From contig CM043870.1 in assembly GCA_023846275.1 (NCBI GenBank), forward strand, positions 3,037,527-3,101,526: a stretch of DNA of 64,000 nucleotides, in the 5' to 3' direction. This document shows, in pieces, positions 1 through 13,340 of the stretch (position 1 is the first letter of the stretch; every line of letters begins with the position of its first letter). The notes under the pieces were generated by a model. That model was not told where the DNA came from. It saw nothing but the letters and a program-made list of their open reading frames with translations, and did no database searches. This DNA comes from Vanilla planifolia. Taxonomy: Eukaryota > Streptophyta > Magnoliopsida > Asparagales > Orchidaceae. The translations under genes and the position numbers were made by a program.

Positions 1-1600
1 GATTGTACAACAGGTTTTATGTTATAGAGATGTTGAATGTGCTATTGCATTGCAATGAAGTTGGACTAACTCAACATACTCGAAATCCAGAGAACCAATT
101 GTGAAATGTGGGCATGGTTCTTAACTTGTTAGAGCCAATTAAACGCATCTACATCCTATCAAGTATGCCTTTGTTGGATTGCTTAGCAGATGCAACTGTA
201 GGATTGCCTAGTACATGTCATAGGTTCACTTGGCATGTATGATTGAAGGACCTCCTTGCACACTCCCATAGATCTTTAGACACACGTTGAGTGTAGATTG
301 ACATTACGTTGGTGCTTAGCCCTACCAAATGATACTTAACCATTGTGCCTACATGTGAATAGAGCACTCCATGCACGAACATGAAGAATAAACTTTGGCT
401 AGACAAGTTCATTGGGCACGAGGAAATAAGGATTGAAACTCTTTTATGTGAGTGGACTTGAGAAGCAGAGAAAATTGGTTTTCATGTTATAAATAAGAGA
501 GATTAGAACAATTTTTAAAAGCTTAGAGTGCTTGATATTTCGACTTATAAGTGGCAGTGTCAATCATTTTCTTCTATGTTGTATTCATATATCATTGTTA
601 TTTTTTTCATTCAGCGTGAATATAATTATGTTTGTTATCAATTATTATTTTTTATACCATCTAATCTTCCAAAAACATTTCTTTCGGATTCCTTTTTGTT
701 TCTATATGTGTATATATTATGTCATGTGTATAGGAGTAAAATTTCATTGAAAAATTATATAAAAAAATATCTTAACTAAAGTTCTAACATATGTATATAT
801 ATGTTTATAATCCCTTGAAAATTTTTGCTATATTATTTGAAGTTTGACAATTATTTATATTGTGTAAAATTTGTTGGTTAAAACACTCAAGTATCATGCA
901 TTGTTTGCTATGTTGAAATTAAAATTGCTATATCTTAAATATTTGTTTAAGCATCACATAAATTTTAGAATATGAACAAAAATTTTAATATTAGTTATTT
1001 AGAAAATTAATTTAGTATTTTTCTTTAAAAAATATTTTCCTAAATATATTTTAAACTAACCTAAAATCAAAATTAATTAATGTGTCATTAATTCATCCTA
1101 AATTCCCATTATTACTAAGTTAGGATTAAAAGTAATCTTTTAAAAAGTAAAAATTAACTAAGAATTAAATTGAAAACAATTAAACTAAATTAATATAAAA
1201 TTTATTAAATTTAATCATTAAATCTAATTAATTTAAATTAATTTCAAGAAAAAGTTAACTAAATACTTTAATTTAAAATGAAATTAAATTAAACAACTAT
1301 TCAAATTTATTTAAACGCAAAGAGAAAATATCAATTAATTTTAAATTTTAATTAAATTATTTTAAAACAATTAACTAATTTTAAAATAATTAAAATTAAA
1401 ACAATTAAAAATCAGAAAAACAAATCTTGAAAAATTTAGATTAATTTTTAAAATATTAAATTAAGAGCGAGAAAGACCAGGGAAAAAGAGAGAGATGAGA
1501 GTTGGGCGGAGCTCCTTCTATACCAGATGAGGCGATCTCGGCGATGTAAAGCATAGGAAAGAGCTGTGGCAATTGTACAGAGAAAGTTGAGGAGGAAGAC
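1..1600. other. Intergenic DNA, no gene seen
   Basis: The first 480 bases have balanced composition and the rest is strongly AT-rich, with long runs built from AATTAA-like words. Short open frames at about 218-412 and 528-779 show no family motif, no splice context and no codon bias. The last 150 bases become GC-richer toward the transporter relic that follows. I see no gene here. Confidence 0.6.
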
Positions 1601-1639
1601 GATAGATGAGCTGTTTGTTTTCAAGAATTCTAGCTTAGT

Positions 1640-2640
1640 TGGATCATTTAATCAAGTTGATCGACGAAAGGTCGAAGACAACTCAAATCGAACATCCAAT
1701 GCATCAGCCCATTCTGCTTCGTGTTCTGTATTTACATCCGCAAGGAATCTCTTCCAAAACCAGTGTCCCTGCCACGCGAACTCAATCATCTCCAGCGGCA
1801 CGTCCTTCCTCTCCGGCAGAAACCAAAACGCAAACGCCGTCATCGCCAAAACCCCCGTCTTCATCGCGCACGGCAACGCCAAGAACAATTTCGCTATCAG
1901 AAACGTGAACGTGAATCCCGCCACCACCACAATGCTCAGTGCCGCCGATCGTACCTCAGCCGGGAATATCTCGCTTGGAACCATCCAAACCAGCGGCCAC
2001 CACGATCTCGCTCTCGTCGAAAAGCTCGGCCTCGAGGATACAACCAACGGCGGGCAGTTGGATGAGCGTTGTCACCCTATCTGAGAGGAACAGGACCATA
2101 CGGCCTCACCGGTCGACGATCGTTGCCAAGAACAGGGTAAAGGCGAGGCCCAAAAGCCGGGCGACGATGGTGGACACGAGCGAATCGCTCTCTCCCTAGC
2201 TAAAGGCGTTTAGCGCGAAGATGGCAGTGATGTTGATGGCGGTGATCTGCTGAAAAAAGGGTAGGAACAAGGCCATGAAGAGGTGCGGGCGGTACCGCCG
2301 GCGGAGGAGGGCGACGAAGGGTGAGGCAGGGGAGGGGGTGGCTGAGGTGAGACAGGGGAGTTGTTTTTGAAAAGAACTTCTTCAAGAATGGCTCCGTAGA
2401 AGTAACTCCTTCTTCTTGCCGGTGAAATGAAGTCGGAACGCGGTCGTCCAGCCTCCTAAACAAACAGGAGCATGGAAGCAAACCACTCACGATTCCGATG
2501 CCATGTCCGACGAGTAATCCACCCATGGCAGCCACCGTGGACGAGAGAAGCACGTAGGAAGTCATCCTTCAGTTGTAGCCCAGAGCTGCATTCCCGCCGG
2601 CGAGCATACCCACAGCCGTGGATGCCTTCTCCGGTCTGCG
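1640..2640 (-). pseudogene. Hexose/H+ symporter (STP family) pseudogene
   Basis: Read on the minus strand, pieces of a sugar transport protein follow in the right order but in several frames. An N-terminal piece near 2570-2610 ends in GYN and an in-frame TGA. The first membrane segment and GVTSTEPFLKKFF follow at about 2565-2385. A piece resembling YRPHLFMALFLPFFQQITAIN lies at about 2320-2235, a DRV.R piece near 2110, and WMVPSEIFPAEVRSA...FLPERKDVPLEMIE at about 1995-1700. Known family members have about 500 residues. The part between the N-terminal loop and the QQ(L/I)T.IN helix is missing, and so are many later helices. With the internal deletions, frameshifts and stop, this cannot encode a 12-helix plasma-membrane carrier. 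The family call is firm and the exact relic ends are approximate. Confidence 0.8.
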
Positions 2641-2759
2641 GTGTGTTCTACGGAGCCGCCTTGTCAAACGAAGGGAAGTACAAGCAGCGACGTGTAGAGT
2701 TTAAAAGCCACGGAAGCCTTGACATGTGGCATCGTGCTGACCACGTAACTGCTGGATGA

Positions 2760-3125
2760 CGTTTGGTTAGAATTTTGGTGAATTCTATTTTGCATTGCTG
2801 TGGAAGATCAATTACTAAACAAATTTTTGTTGACAATGGTCAAAATACTATTAAAATAATGATATATTTTCAAATTAATTATCAATATTATTTTATTAAA
2901 TTTCTTAAAATGTATTTATTTCAAATTTTTGTTTTTTTTATCTTTTGCTCTTCTTGAAATTTTATTTGGTCCTGTTTTGAATAATTTAATAATTAAAAAT
3001 TAGATTTAAAAGCTTAAAAAGAAACATTTTAATTAAAAAAGTTTATATAAATAAAAATAAAATTTAAATAAAAATAATTTGTACGGAGCGCCTTTCTTTC
3101 GCTTCGTCATGGACAGATCTGTCCC
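2760..3125. other. AT-rich upstream region of the RRM gene
   Basis: This stretch is AT-rich and has no convincing reading frame. It leads into the 5' end of the RNA-binding protein gene, so it probably holds part of that gene's promoter. No specific regulatory site can be assigned beyond the TATA-like word listed separately. Confidence 0.4.
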
Positions 3126-3130
3126 AACAC

Positions 3131-3140
3131 CCATATAAAA
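3131..3140 (+). promoter_or_regulatory. Candidate TATA box of the RRM gene
   Basis: The word catataaaat lies about 90-100 bases before the first ATG of the RNA-binding protein gene. A telo-box-like AAACCCTAG follows at about 3188-3196, a common element near starts of plant housekeeping genes. Spacing fits transcription starting near 3160-3170, but this is inferred from sequence only. Confidence 0.3.
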
Positions 3141-3229
3141 TCTTTTGGTGGTATTCTCTCGGGCTGCATCCTCAGGCAAGGACGAGAAAACCCTAGGTTC
3201 CTTTATCGTCATTCTGTGCCGGGAAAGCA

Positions 3230-6200
3230 ATGGCTGATGGCTATTGGAGGTACGCAGATCCACGCCAGCAGGCAGCGATGGCGGCGCCAGCAGCCCCATT
3301 GAAGCGCCCTAGACCTGATTACGGCGGTAGGTCTTCTGCTCCAGGAATGCAGGCTAACTTCTCTAGATGTCTTCTTGCGGTTTATTCTAATTTTTTGTTC
3401 TGGCTTTCGATATTCTAGATGTTCGTTGCTTTGTGATATTTGGATTTCATGGGTGAGTAGCATATAGGGTTTTCGTCGATGTCGATGCTCGATGGTGAAG
3501 TACCTATAGATTTACAATCGGTAGTATAGTGAAAGATGGCTGTTGATTGGTAGACATCCGTTATTTCATGTCTTTTGTGGATGTTTTAGAGCTATTAAGG
3601 AGGTGATTTTAGGAGAAGAAATCATGTGCCATTTCCGCCACTTTGTATTGTTATTATACATGTTATCTTTCGTTTGACATCCTGAATTTTGGTGGATGTT
3701 GCTCAAACTGAGCATTTTAGCAAGGCAGGGTTTGTATTTCTTAATTCAGGTGAGCAAGATGGTGGACGGTGAAGGGATTGTAAGTAAAAGCTAGTATGGA
3801 ATTTTTTTTGAGGTGATAACATATTTAACCATTGGTTAGTAGATTGGATGTAGGATTAATCCCCTTGTACAGCACGAACAAATAGAGGAACCCTTCAATT
3901 TAATTAATTCTTTATGATGATTTAAAGCGTTGGACTAGGCTACGTTTCTGTATTGTCAAACATGTTTAATCTGGTAAATCTTAAAGATAAAAAATTTAAG
4001 AAATCTCAAACGTATGCTTGCTTCAAGCATTCAAATACATTTTTTGTGCATTATCTGCTTATTCAGACATAAATGCATAACTTTGTATACATTTGTACAC
4101 ATGCAAAAGTGGGTGGAATCAACACAGTTGTATCAATTATTCTAGTCATGACCAGATGACTCAAACAGGTCAATTTTTTTTCAGCTATGATGCATATGCC
4201 TTTGTCTATCACAACAGGCTAGTTTGTTTGATTTTGAACATTGCCAACAGGTGACGTAGGTTTACATTGTGAACTCAACATGTGTCTTCTTGTCATGTAC
4301 AGTCTGGGTATTAGTTTGCATAGGTTTTTTGCACCAACAAGCTTGGATTTGCATGCTCATGCATACTATTATTTGAATATCAAGTTCGATTATATGAGTC
4401 TGTTACCTGATCAGTTGTCTTACCAAGCCAAAATAAGTGCCTTAGTGTTTTAAAAATTCCTTGCCCTATAAGGATGACTCATCATTTGTAAAAGATATTG
4501 TTGTCTTGTTAGTTTTCATTGAAATGATTGTTTTTATTTTGAGCTATTACATAATATATAATGCAGCTTATTGTGGTCATGCCATTCCTTGTTTTTTTTA
4601 TGTCTTATTATCATTTGCTTAGCTTGTTTTATACCATTCTTGTACTTAATTTGTCTTGCGTTGATTTCTTTGTTACCCAAAATAGTAATTCATTGTGTAG
4701 ATGGCTGGATTTATTTATCTAATTTTGAATTGGTAAATTTCTAGGTTCTCCATCTGGATTATGATACTTGATAGTTTATTTAAGATGATGCTCTTCATTG
4801 ATAGTTTCTTCTTTCTTTATCTAATTGAACAAAGCAGTAAATCTTGTTCTTTTTTGCAATGATTGTGCTTGATACATTGTTTTGACACAAGATTGTCATT
4901 GTTTGAATATGCTCATTGTGATCAATAACTTGTGGTTAACATCATAAGTTTTTGTGGTCAGATTCTACATTATTTTCTTCTTTATTTAGTTTCCTTTATT
5001 AGACTTTTCTGTTGTGATCACCTTTATTATATTTAAATAAAGAGTGTATTTAATTTAGTGGTATTGCTATATAGTGTAATGTTATTTTAAAATATTAAGT
5101 GTTTGGTTTGATGAAATCTTTAAATAATATTTTTAAAAATTATAATTTATTGCCTTAAAATGACAGTAAGATGTTACTTAAATTTGAGTAAAATCTAGAT
5201 ATTGATTATCACAATCATAAAACTAAGAGTAAAAGATTATTTAGATCGCATTAAACCAAATAATAAAAAATTTCAATAAGTTTTAGATAATATTGATTAC
5301 TAGATAATATTTTGAACTTGATGTCAATATTATCCGAATAGCACTTATCCAAATGCTTCAAAAGTTTTTTTTTTGTCTATATATATTGTCAATGGATGTG
5401 CCCATGTTTTATATCGATGTGTAGTCTTTTGTTCACATTTTTCGATCATGATACATCTGTGAAAATTTTTAAAACAAATTTTTATTAACTGACCTAATTG
5501 GCCAATTTTTAGAGGACAATGAAGATTGTCATAGTGTGGTAGTATCCTATATATTGTGAATATTATTCTAAGTAGGTTTGAGTTGAGTGTAGTATTGGTT
5601 CCTACACAATCAAAAGCATGCCAAACTTTATGAGACAAAAGTATCATCAAAGTCATTTAAAATTGATAAGCTTACTTTATCACCTTTAGACTATATTCAT
5701 GCTCAAAATTGAAGACCATTGGGGGATCCTCTTCTTCTTCTTCTTCACAGCACAAAGCCAAAGAGGGCCTTGGGTAAAGCCTTAAGGAGTAGGAAGCTTT
5801 GTCAATCCTCCTCATCAGGAAGGGTTTGTGGGAGGAGTTGTGCAAAGCCCAAAGGGTGCAAATCCCAAAGAGTGCAAAACTCTACCCTTGGTCTTGTGTG
5901 TGTGTGTGTGCATGTATGTGCATATATCTTTGTTTCTACTGTTGTTCATTGCCATATAAGTTGGGGGTGTCATGTTATTTGTAAATTGTGAAATGTGTTT
6001 AGTGTTTGAACCTTTTTATAGCTCTTGGATAGATGTGTAAATTTTTTGAAATTGCTATGCTTGTATCTAACTATTTAACTATTCATTGCCCTTAGCAAAA
6101 TCAAGCATGGGTTGGCTTTGGTTTGTGGATTCAAATGTGCCATCATGTGTTGGTTCCATATAGAGCTCAATGTTGGGGTTGCATGGTGGTGGAGTGGGTT

Positions 6201-8982
6201 GGAGTGGATGAAGGAAGAGAATGAGGAAGGATGGCAGAGGTGACAACAAGCTTTGGTAGTGATGGCACTAGGTGATAGTGATGGCCTTGATCTATTACTT
6301 GGAAATAGCATTGATGAAGTTGGATAAGAGGCTTATTTTAAACTTTTGACAGGTGTATGCATGCACCTTTGGCTCTTTCTAGTTATGGGCCCTATGCTTC
6401 AAAGTGGTGCCTCATTCTACCTCCAACTTCCCTTTTTTTTTAAAAAAAAAATTTGATGTTGAGTTCTTCAGTAATTGTTAGATCAAGCATCATTCATATT
6501 TTAGTAGACTTTATGCTTAAAGAATTACAAACCTTTTTAATAACCATTGGGCATGGCCCAAAAGTTTGAATATGGATCAGATCCGTGTTTGTTCTTTACT
6601 CTGCAAGATCCAATTTTCACCCTCACCCTTTGATATCTGCTCAATAAGTTTTTGCTAAATGTCCCTTGCACTGTTAATGCCCCATGGACACTATGTAGGG
6701 AACCAATTTGATAATCACATTATAGCAAATATTATTTAAATTTTTTGGAGTCCAAAGTTACTCGTTTACTTGAATTTAGATGTGCATTTATGGAAATTTG
6801 AAATTGTATCCATTTTTTCTACAGGAAATGCAAAGCACTATACCCATTTTCTTAGGATTTATTGATGCTCTTATTTAGTGTGTATTGGATGGTTTTTTAT
6901 GAAAAACCTTTTATCTTCTTGGTGATTTGGCTTTTTTCCCATAGAATTGTGACCTGTTAATGTGTGCTTAACTTCAATTTTACTTTTGCAAAAATGAAGT
7001 TATGGTTTTGAATGTGCCAGTATCCACTCCATGTCCTTTTGATTCCCCTTCTTCGATGGTGCCTAATTTACGGATTCTTGCTACGAATTCTTATGATTCT
7101 TGCTGAAGTATCTAATCATATGTTCTGAAGATATGCAAGCTGCCCCAGAGATTCTTGGTTACTATCCTCGGGAAGACGATAGAACATCTCATCGAACCAT
7201 CAGGGATACCGAGTCCATAAATGCTTCCTATGATCACTATCTACGAAATGGGGTAAAATCAACATTTTAGTTGGTTGAAATTTTCTCTTAAGGTATCGAT
7301 GCTAATGTTGGAATTTTACAGATGTCTTATGCTGCTCCTGAATCTGTAAGGCCTGTCGGTGGGGGAATGAGTGGCCGCCCTGTTGATGATCCACGTATGC
7401 CAAGCCTTGGTGGCATAGATAACCGAGCTATTGGATACAACACTACCAGAACAGAACAACATCTGCCTCCCGATGCATCAAACACTTTGTTTGTGGAAGG
7501 CCTTCCTGCAAACTGTACCCGCAGAGAAGTGGCTCGTATCCTTAAATCTGATCTGTGATATTTTTCACATTTCCCATTGCTACCTTGAACCTTCACATTA
7601 CTCTACATTCTGTTGACCATCTTTGTTGGCCCTTGACTTTGTTCCAAAGATGTTTTCCGACCTTTTGTAGGTTACCAGGAGGTGAGACTTGTGAATAAGG
7701 AATCCAGACAAGTAAGAAATTTACGTTTGATCTGAATTCTGCTTTCTATTATGTTTTATATCATTTTTTTTTTTTTTTTATAACCTGCCTTTTCATTTAG
7801 CCTGGAGGAGATCCAATTGTACTGTGCTTTGTTGATTTTGTTACCCCTAGTCAGGCTGCAGTTGCATTGGATGCTTTACAAGGTGAACATGAAAAAAGTT
7901 TTTTAATGGATATTATGCTTTTTCTTTTGTGATTGTGATCATGATACTGTTTCCCTAGTGCTTCCATTTCTAATAATGGTGTTGCAATGATGTGCTTTTT
8001 TTTTCAGGAAATACTTCCCTTGAGACCTGTTTCTTGTTCTTCTATTGTAATGGATTTGTGGTCATCTCAATGATTTATATGTTCCACGTCATCTAACATT
8101 TTGTGTTGACCACAATAATATGCACCTTAGTTGAAGTATTACTAATGTTCGTCATCTACAGGTTACTTCCCATTTACTTGCATGACAAACATAAAGTGAT
8201 CATATCTAGCAGCTATTTGAATATGTTTTATGGCTTTTTGGTAGACCAACACAAAGCGGGCTAGTGCGCTTATCAAAATTTAATTTTTCACTGTAATGGT
8301 GCCTTTTTTTTTCATTTTAATGTTCATATTAATTAATTTACGCTATCAAGGTGTCCAATTTCTTTTACTTTTTTATGATCATAAATCCTTCTAACTTACA
8401 GGCTTGGTGAATTATATTATGCCAAGTATTTTCCCCACTTGATTCTTATATGTAAAACTTCTTTTCTCATCTGATTATTGTACTATGCTGATACCATCTC
8501 TCTTGAGCATTACTGCTGTTGGCATTCTATGAGATTTGGCATAAGCAGTCTCCGTGGAGTTAGCCGCAGGTGAATCTAGATATGGTTTTCTAGAATAGCT
8601 GTGCTAAAACTCCTTGAACTCATGCTCTTGTTTAGGATATTTTTCTTGCTTGGTGTCATTGCCAGTATCTTTGTTTTGAAACAAACTCAACTTCGAATTG
8701 AATTGCTTGCTTTAAGGTGCTATATTTTTTCTAGCATGTGAATAAGTTTGTCTGTTAAAGCTTAATGAAGGTTCTGATTACTTTGTTATTTAAAAGTGCT
8801 GTTAATATGCTTTAGCTCCCGCTTATCGCCCATAGACGCGTGTCTGGTCAAAAAAGTAGTCACGTCTCGCTTTTGCAGGTTATAAGTTCGACGAGCATGA
8901 CCGAGAGTCAGCCTCTTTGAGGCTGCAGTTCGCTCGCTTTCCTGGTCCGCGGTCGTCCGGTGGGCCTCGTAGTAGACGTTGA
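3230..8982 (+). CDS. RRM protein of the nuclear speckle RNA-binding (NSRA/NSRB-like) family
   Basis: Six exons join in frame with GT-AG introns: 3230-3326, 7131-7252, 7322-7535, 7650-7711, 7801-7882 and 8879-8982, giving 226 aa. The N-terminal half is low in complexity and rich in Pro, Gly and Arg (starts MADGYWRYADPRQQ). One RRM spans about residues 126-205, with NTLFVEGLP as RNP2, HVFRPFVGYQEVRLV next and IVLCFVDFVT as the RNP1 region. The tail ends in GPRSRR. The order and wording match the plant family that includes Arabidopsis nuclear speckle RNA-binding proteins, which bind pre-mRNA and long noncoding RNA and affect alternative splicing. Nuclear location and splicing role are inferred from that family. 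Intron 1 is unusually long (3.8 kb), and intron 5 is about 1 kb. The start is the first ATG after the promoter-like region, and an exon-2 ATG in the same frame is a weaker alternative. Confidence 0.88.
3327..7130 (+). other. Long first intron of the RRM gene
   Basis: Donor GTAGGT at 3327 and acceptor AG at 7129-7130 bound this intron. It is T-rich, as plant introns are. It contains a short GT repeat near 5896-5912 and a GC-richer island at about 5720-5900. Open frames in that island have no recognisable motif. I see no gene or full mobile element inside. Confidence 0.7.
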
Positions 8983-11660
8983 TTTGCGGTGTTCTATTTC
9001 ACGCAACGAATGAGGTCGTTAGGCGTTTACGCACCGATGAAAAATGCGTTCGTTTGTGGCATTAAAGCGTTGCGTGATGAGGTCGTGCTGAATCGATTTC
9101 CACAGGATTTCTTGTATGGACTTTTCGTGTGAGAAACGTGGGCTAGCATATTATATTGGTGGAACTAATTCCCTTTATTTGGTTCGAGTCGAGTATTGTT
9201 AGTGTTGTTATAACGTGCAGTCAGACTTATTTCTATGGTGGCAGTGCTTTCTCCTTTGTAGAAAGCTGTTACCATCCGGTATCTTTAGATCTCTAAGCTA
9301 TTCTGTTAAAACTGTTATAACTTGCTGGCTAGTTGGCATGCCCACTTTCCAGGATCAGAATTGTGAGGTCATTTTACTTGTTTTTAATACTGTATGGTCA
9401 GTTAATCTTCAAGGCCTTTGTTTTGTCTCTCTTGTGTGAATATGTTGATCTAGGCAATTATTACCTTAATATGTTCCAGCTATGCTTTTTTAAACCCAGG
9501 CATGGGGATTTATAGGTACTTAGTGCATGTTGTTTGCTCTCTGTAGAATGGGTTTCAGTGCATTTTTTGTCTTACAGGGAATTTCTTTTTAATTTTCCCA
9601 CGTTAAATACCTACCAGGCTTAATTTTCATAGCATCTGTTGTGTTCTTTTTATAAACTAAAAGAGTTACTTTTCTTGAAATACTATTTTGTTTGGGCTGC
9701 ATTTTTGTAGTTTCAATGTTTACGATTAAAATATGCTGTTAAATAGTGGGTAGCTCTCTTTAGTTTGATATTGTATGAATAAGTCTGTTGTATTTTCAAA
9801 ATGGTCAAGTGGTCTCTATTATGCTAAAAAAAAAAAAGATCTATGACTATTTGTGAAGGATAGTTTAAGAACAAAAAAAGGGTTAGCCACCCCGTTAGAA
9901 TGGCTAATCTGTAGGAGTATGTTTGACTCTTTTGGCAAAGTAATGGATCTATTTTGCATGTAGAAGGAAATTAGAGGAATCCATTTGTTATCCATCCTAA
10001 TTTATTTGGGTGACCAATGAAATGTTAACTATTGTAAGACAGTATAAGTGAAGGTTTGAAAGCTTTTGCAAATCTAATCTTGTAACGGATGTAAACCAGA
10101 AGGAATTATTAATATGCCTTATGCCATAAGTACATTCCTAGAGGGTTGTATGTCCAACATTTTGGCACGAGTTAACTCTCTCCAACCCTATACATTTTTA
10201 TTATCATGTTCATTATTTGTTATTTTTCCTCCATACTCTTCTTGTCCTAAATCTTAAAATTTTCTTAGCTACGTTGTGTTTAATACCTATTATTAAAATG
10301 CTTGCTGTTTGTAATACAATTAAGTGCTTAATTTCACGGAATCTGTGTTTTGTTTTATAAACGTGAATAATGTAACTATGGGGTTGCTTTTCTATGGCTT
10401 GTATGTTTATAATTGAAATAGCTTGTTAGGACTTTTAATAAAATGCTAATTACTACTGGATACTATGAGTGATGATTTGAGTGTTTTTTGAAGTCTAACG
10501 TATAAATGATGCATGTTACATTCGCCAACTGTTATGTTTTTAGCTTCGTTAGCTATTTGAAATTAGTAGAAACAATGACTGGTTTATAGGGAAGATGGTT
10601 GTAGGTTAGTTGTTCTGCACATTTGGTCTTCTTCAATGTTTGAAATGTTCACCATTTTTCTTTTTTTCTCTGAAGAAGTGACATACACATCACTTTTGGC
10701 GTGGATTATCTAGCTTCACTCCTTCCGTTGCCCTGTCTATTATTATTACTTCTGCTCCATTTTCATCTTGTCCTATTTATTTGCAGTATTCTAGTTTTGT
10801 TCTGGGTTGATGGCCGAGAATTTGCATTAACATTTGTTTATATGCATGAATGTATTTAATACTTTAGCTGAATACATTAATTATTTATTCCTTTTCCTCC
10901 GTGGTGTACGTTCTACCATAATGCTTTCTCTGTGTTGCTTTTTTTTGTGTATTATATCAGCTAAGCTCTACATGATAAATTTGTATGCTGGATTTTTTTC
11001 TAGCAGAAAAGCTGCTAAGTAAAGCTTTAAAAAATCAGTTATCTCTTCTTTAACGTTGAATTTGAAGTAGAGATGTCATCGAACTTGTTAATCTTAGTCT
11101 CCTTTCATTTCAATGCCTAAATTTGAAAATGAATATATTTTGTAGCATGAATCTCCAAATCCCCTACATTTGATACGTTTGTTAGGAGATGGAAAATTTG
11201 TAGTGTGAGATTGAAGAGTAATGCCATTTGTAGTGTGACTTAACAACTTGTTATTCTAAATTGCTAAGTGAACAATGTGAGATGAAAGAGGTGATAAGGC
11301 TTTGCATGGATCTCAAACTCGAGGCAAACCATTGTTGCAAGTTCCTTATTAGAACTTGAAAATAGATAGCAATCCTTTCTTAAGGCTTCATTTTAGTAGT
11401 TATACATGAGAAACCTCAAAACATAATATATAATAGCTTTTGATTTGCATCAAGTACAAAGCTCTCTAGTGTATAGCCTTCGTACTCCTTGTAAAAGATT
11501 TCCAAAAGTTTGCTATATATCCAACCTTGAGATTTGTTGTTCATGAAGCATGGCTTGTAGTTAAATTTCTGCTTCGTTTTTTGGTAGTGTAACATTTAGG
11601 TTTACGAAAATGCATTTTCATGTTGTGTGTTTTGTTGATGTTGATGACTTGGTTTTTTTA
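8983..11660. other. 3' UTR and T-rich intergenic DNA
   Basis: The first few hundred bases after the TGA at 8980-8982 probably form the 3' UTR of the RRM gene, although no clear poly(A) signal and cleavage pair can be fixed. The remainder is T-rich on the plus strand. No open frame carries a recognisable domain. Confidence 0.5.
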
Positions 11661-11663
11661 TAC

Positions 11664-11875
11664 GAATAACTGATTATCTACGAAAAGGGGAGTTCATTTC
11701 ATGGGTATAACATATGGATTTTGTAATGCAATTATGCGTGAGTGTTGCTGTGCTTTGGAAAATTGATGTGAATAACTGATTTATCTATGAATAGGGGAGT
11801 TCATTTCATAGTGTAACATAGGTATTTATAATGCAAAACATATATTCGAGAGCTGCTTGTACTTTGGAAAATTGG
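11664..11875. repeat. Diverged tandem duplication, about 106-bp unit
   Basis: Two head-to-tail copies start with gaataactgat at 11664 and 11770. Both continue with a near-identical block ggggagttcatttcat and end with ctttggaaaattg. Differences are scattered, so the duplication is old. No coding role is visible. Confidence 0.75.
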
Positions 11876-12640
11876 TGAATTCCTTCTTGAGTTACGCTGT
11901 TGTGCATTATGTGGAATTGAAGTATCAAAATGCTACGTTTGAACTTATATAGAATGATTTTCCTTTTGGAATGTGATAAATGGAGGTAATGTTTTTTGTT
12001 TAGTTCCAAGTGAAATGAAAAATAAATGAAAATTTATTACTTGTTTCAAAAACTTTGTAGTAATACGATATTTTTGCATTTTTTTTTTTATGAAAGATTT
12101 GATGTTCGTTTTTACAAACTGTTAACTGAAAAGGTTTGGCTGTTAAGTTTCGTTATGAGTTTTTTTTTTTTATTTATAAATTAATATCAGAAATATAATT
12201 TTATTTATTTATATTCATATGAAATATCTCGTGTTATGTGGTAAAGGTACTTTTGCAGGGAGTGTCGTTGTTGATGAATGTTGTAAAAATTTGAATTTGA
12301 TAATTTGAAATTTATTTCTAAATTTTTTAATCAATGAAAAAGATGTTTTCTATTTGCTGGATTAAAAAAAAAATCTAAAAATTAAAGTGTATTTTATATG
12401 ATTTTATTAAATGAGGGAAGCTTTATTAAGCATACCCGCCAAGCCGTAGAAAATAATGTGTTTAATTTGTGGTCTGTAGAGCAAAAGTATTTTTTATTTT
12501 TTTTAATGAAAATGTTAAATAAACTATTTTTATTAATTTCATAAAATTTATAATGTTTTGGATATATTTTTCAATTTTTTGTTAGATTGCTGACACATGG
12601 AGAAGAACGCGCAAGCCCGCTTCTCTCAACCCGCGACGGC
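11876..12640. other. AT-rich intergenic DNA
   Basis: This stretch is rich in A and T runs, with no supported gene. Composition changes abruptly near 12595, where the GC-richer transporter relic begins. Confidence 0.5.
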
Positions 12641-12644
12641 GACG

Positions 12645-13340
12645 GTGACAGCTCCATGAGATGGTGGCGCTAACAGACCCGGCGACGGACAACCCGTTGG
12701 CGGCTGCGGTGTCGGCGCTGGTACTTACTTGTGGTAAGGTACTCACTTTCCTTCCTTTAGCCGAGCAGCAGGTTCTAAGTTTCCTTCTTGATGCCCTAGG
12801 TACGAGGGTAAAAACATCAGAACAGCGTACATCATTGGGTATCTCTACTCCGGCCGCCGGCTTGCCGGAAACATGTCTTCAAGTTCCATGGATTTATCGG
12901 CATGTCTCAGGCACTGGTGTTTCTCCGGGATGGTCACGATGCAGGTTTGTTACGAATTGGGTAATTTTGTGGATTAATTAATGTGCACAGTTAAGTATAA
13001 TGATCAAGAAGAAGGAGAAAAAACAACACGGGAATCAAGTGATTAAAACCATTGGTTTGGACTCCAAAGCGAAAGAGAGCCAAAAAGACTCTGAAGCATA
13101 AACTTATGTTCTTCATCGTTTAATTCAACTCCCAGGCGGCCATGTTTTATGCCACGCCTTGGAAGCTGCTTCGCCGTCAGGATTTGTGGTGTCTGGTGGC
13201 TCTGCTTGGGAAGATGCCACCGGCGGCAGCCGTGAATTACATAGCATGGAGCATCGTTGGGTTGCCCTTCATGAGGGTTAGGGGATGAGCTCAATGGTTG
13301 CCCATTGGCCACATGCCCAACTGCTCAAGGAGTATTTAGT
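12645..13340 (+). pseudogene. Oligopeptide transporter (OPT) pseudogene
   Basis: Three separated pieces match the intact OPT gene 3 kb downstream. VALTDPATDNPLAAAV at about 12664 parallels [16 protein letters not shown] of its exon 1. A block at about 12806-12950 parallels exon 4 (TAYIIGYLYSGR against [12 protein letters not shown]), frameshifted and lacking the KIPPR segment. A block at about 13130-13335 parallels the end of exon 5, with GKMPPAAAVNYIAWSIVG and then, after an internal deletion, DELNGCPLATCPTAQGV. All of exon 3 is absent and the frames are broken, so no transporter can be made. It probably arose by local duplication followed by decay. Confidence 0.82.
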
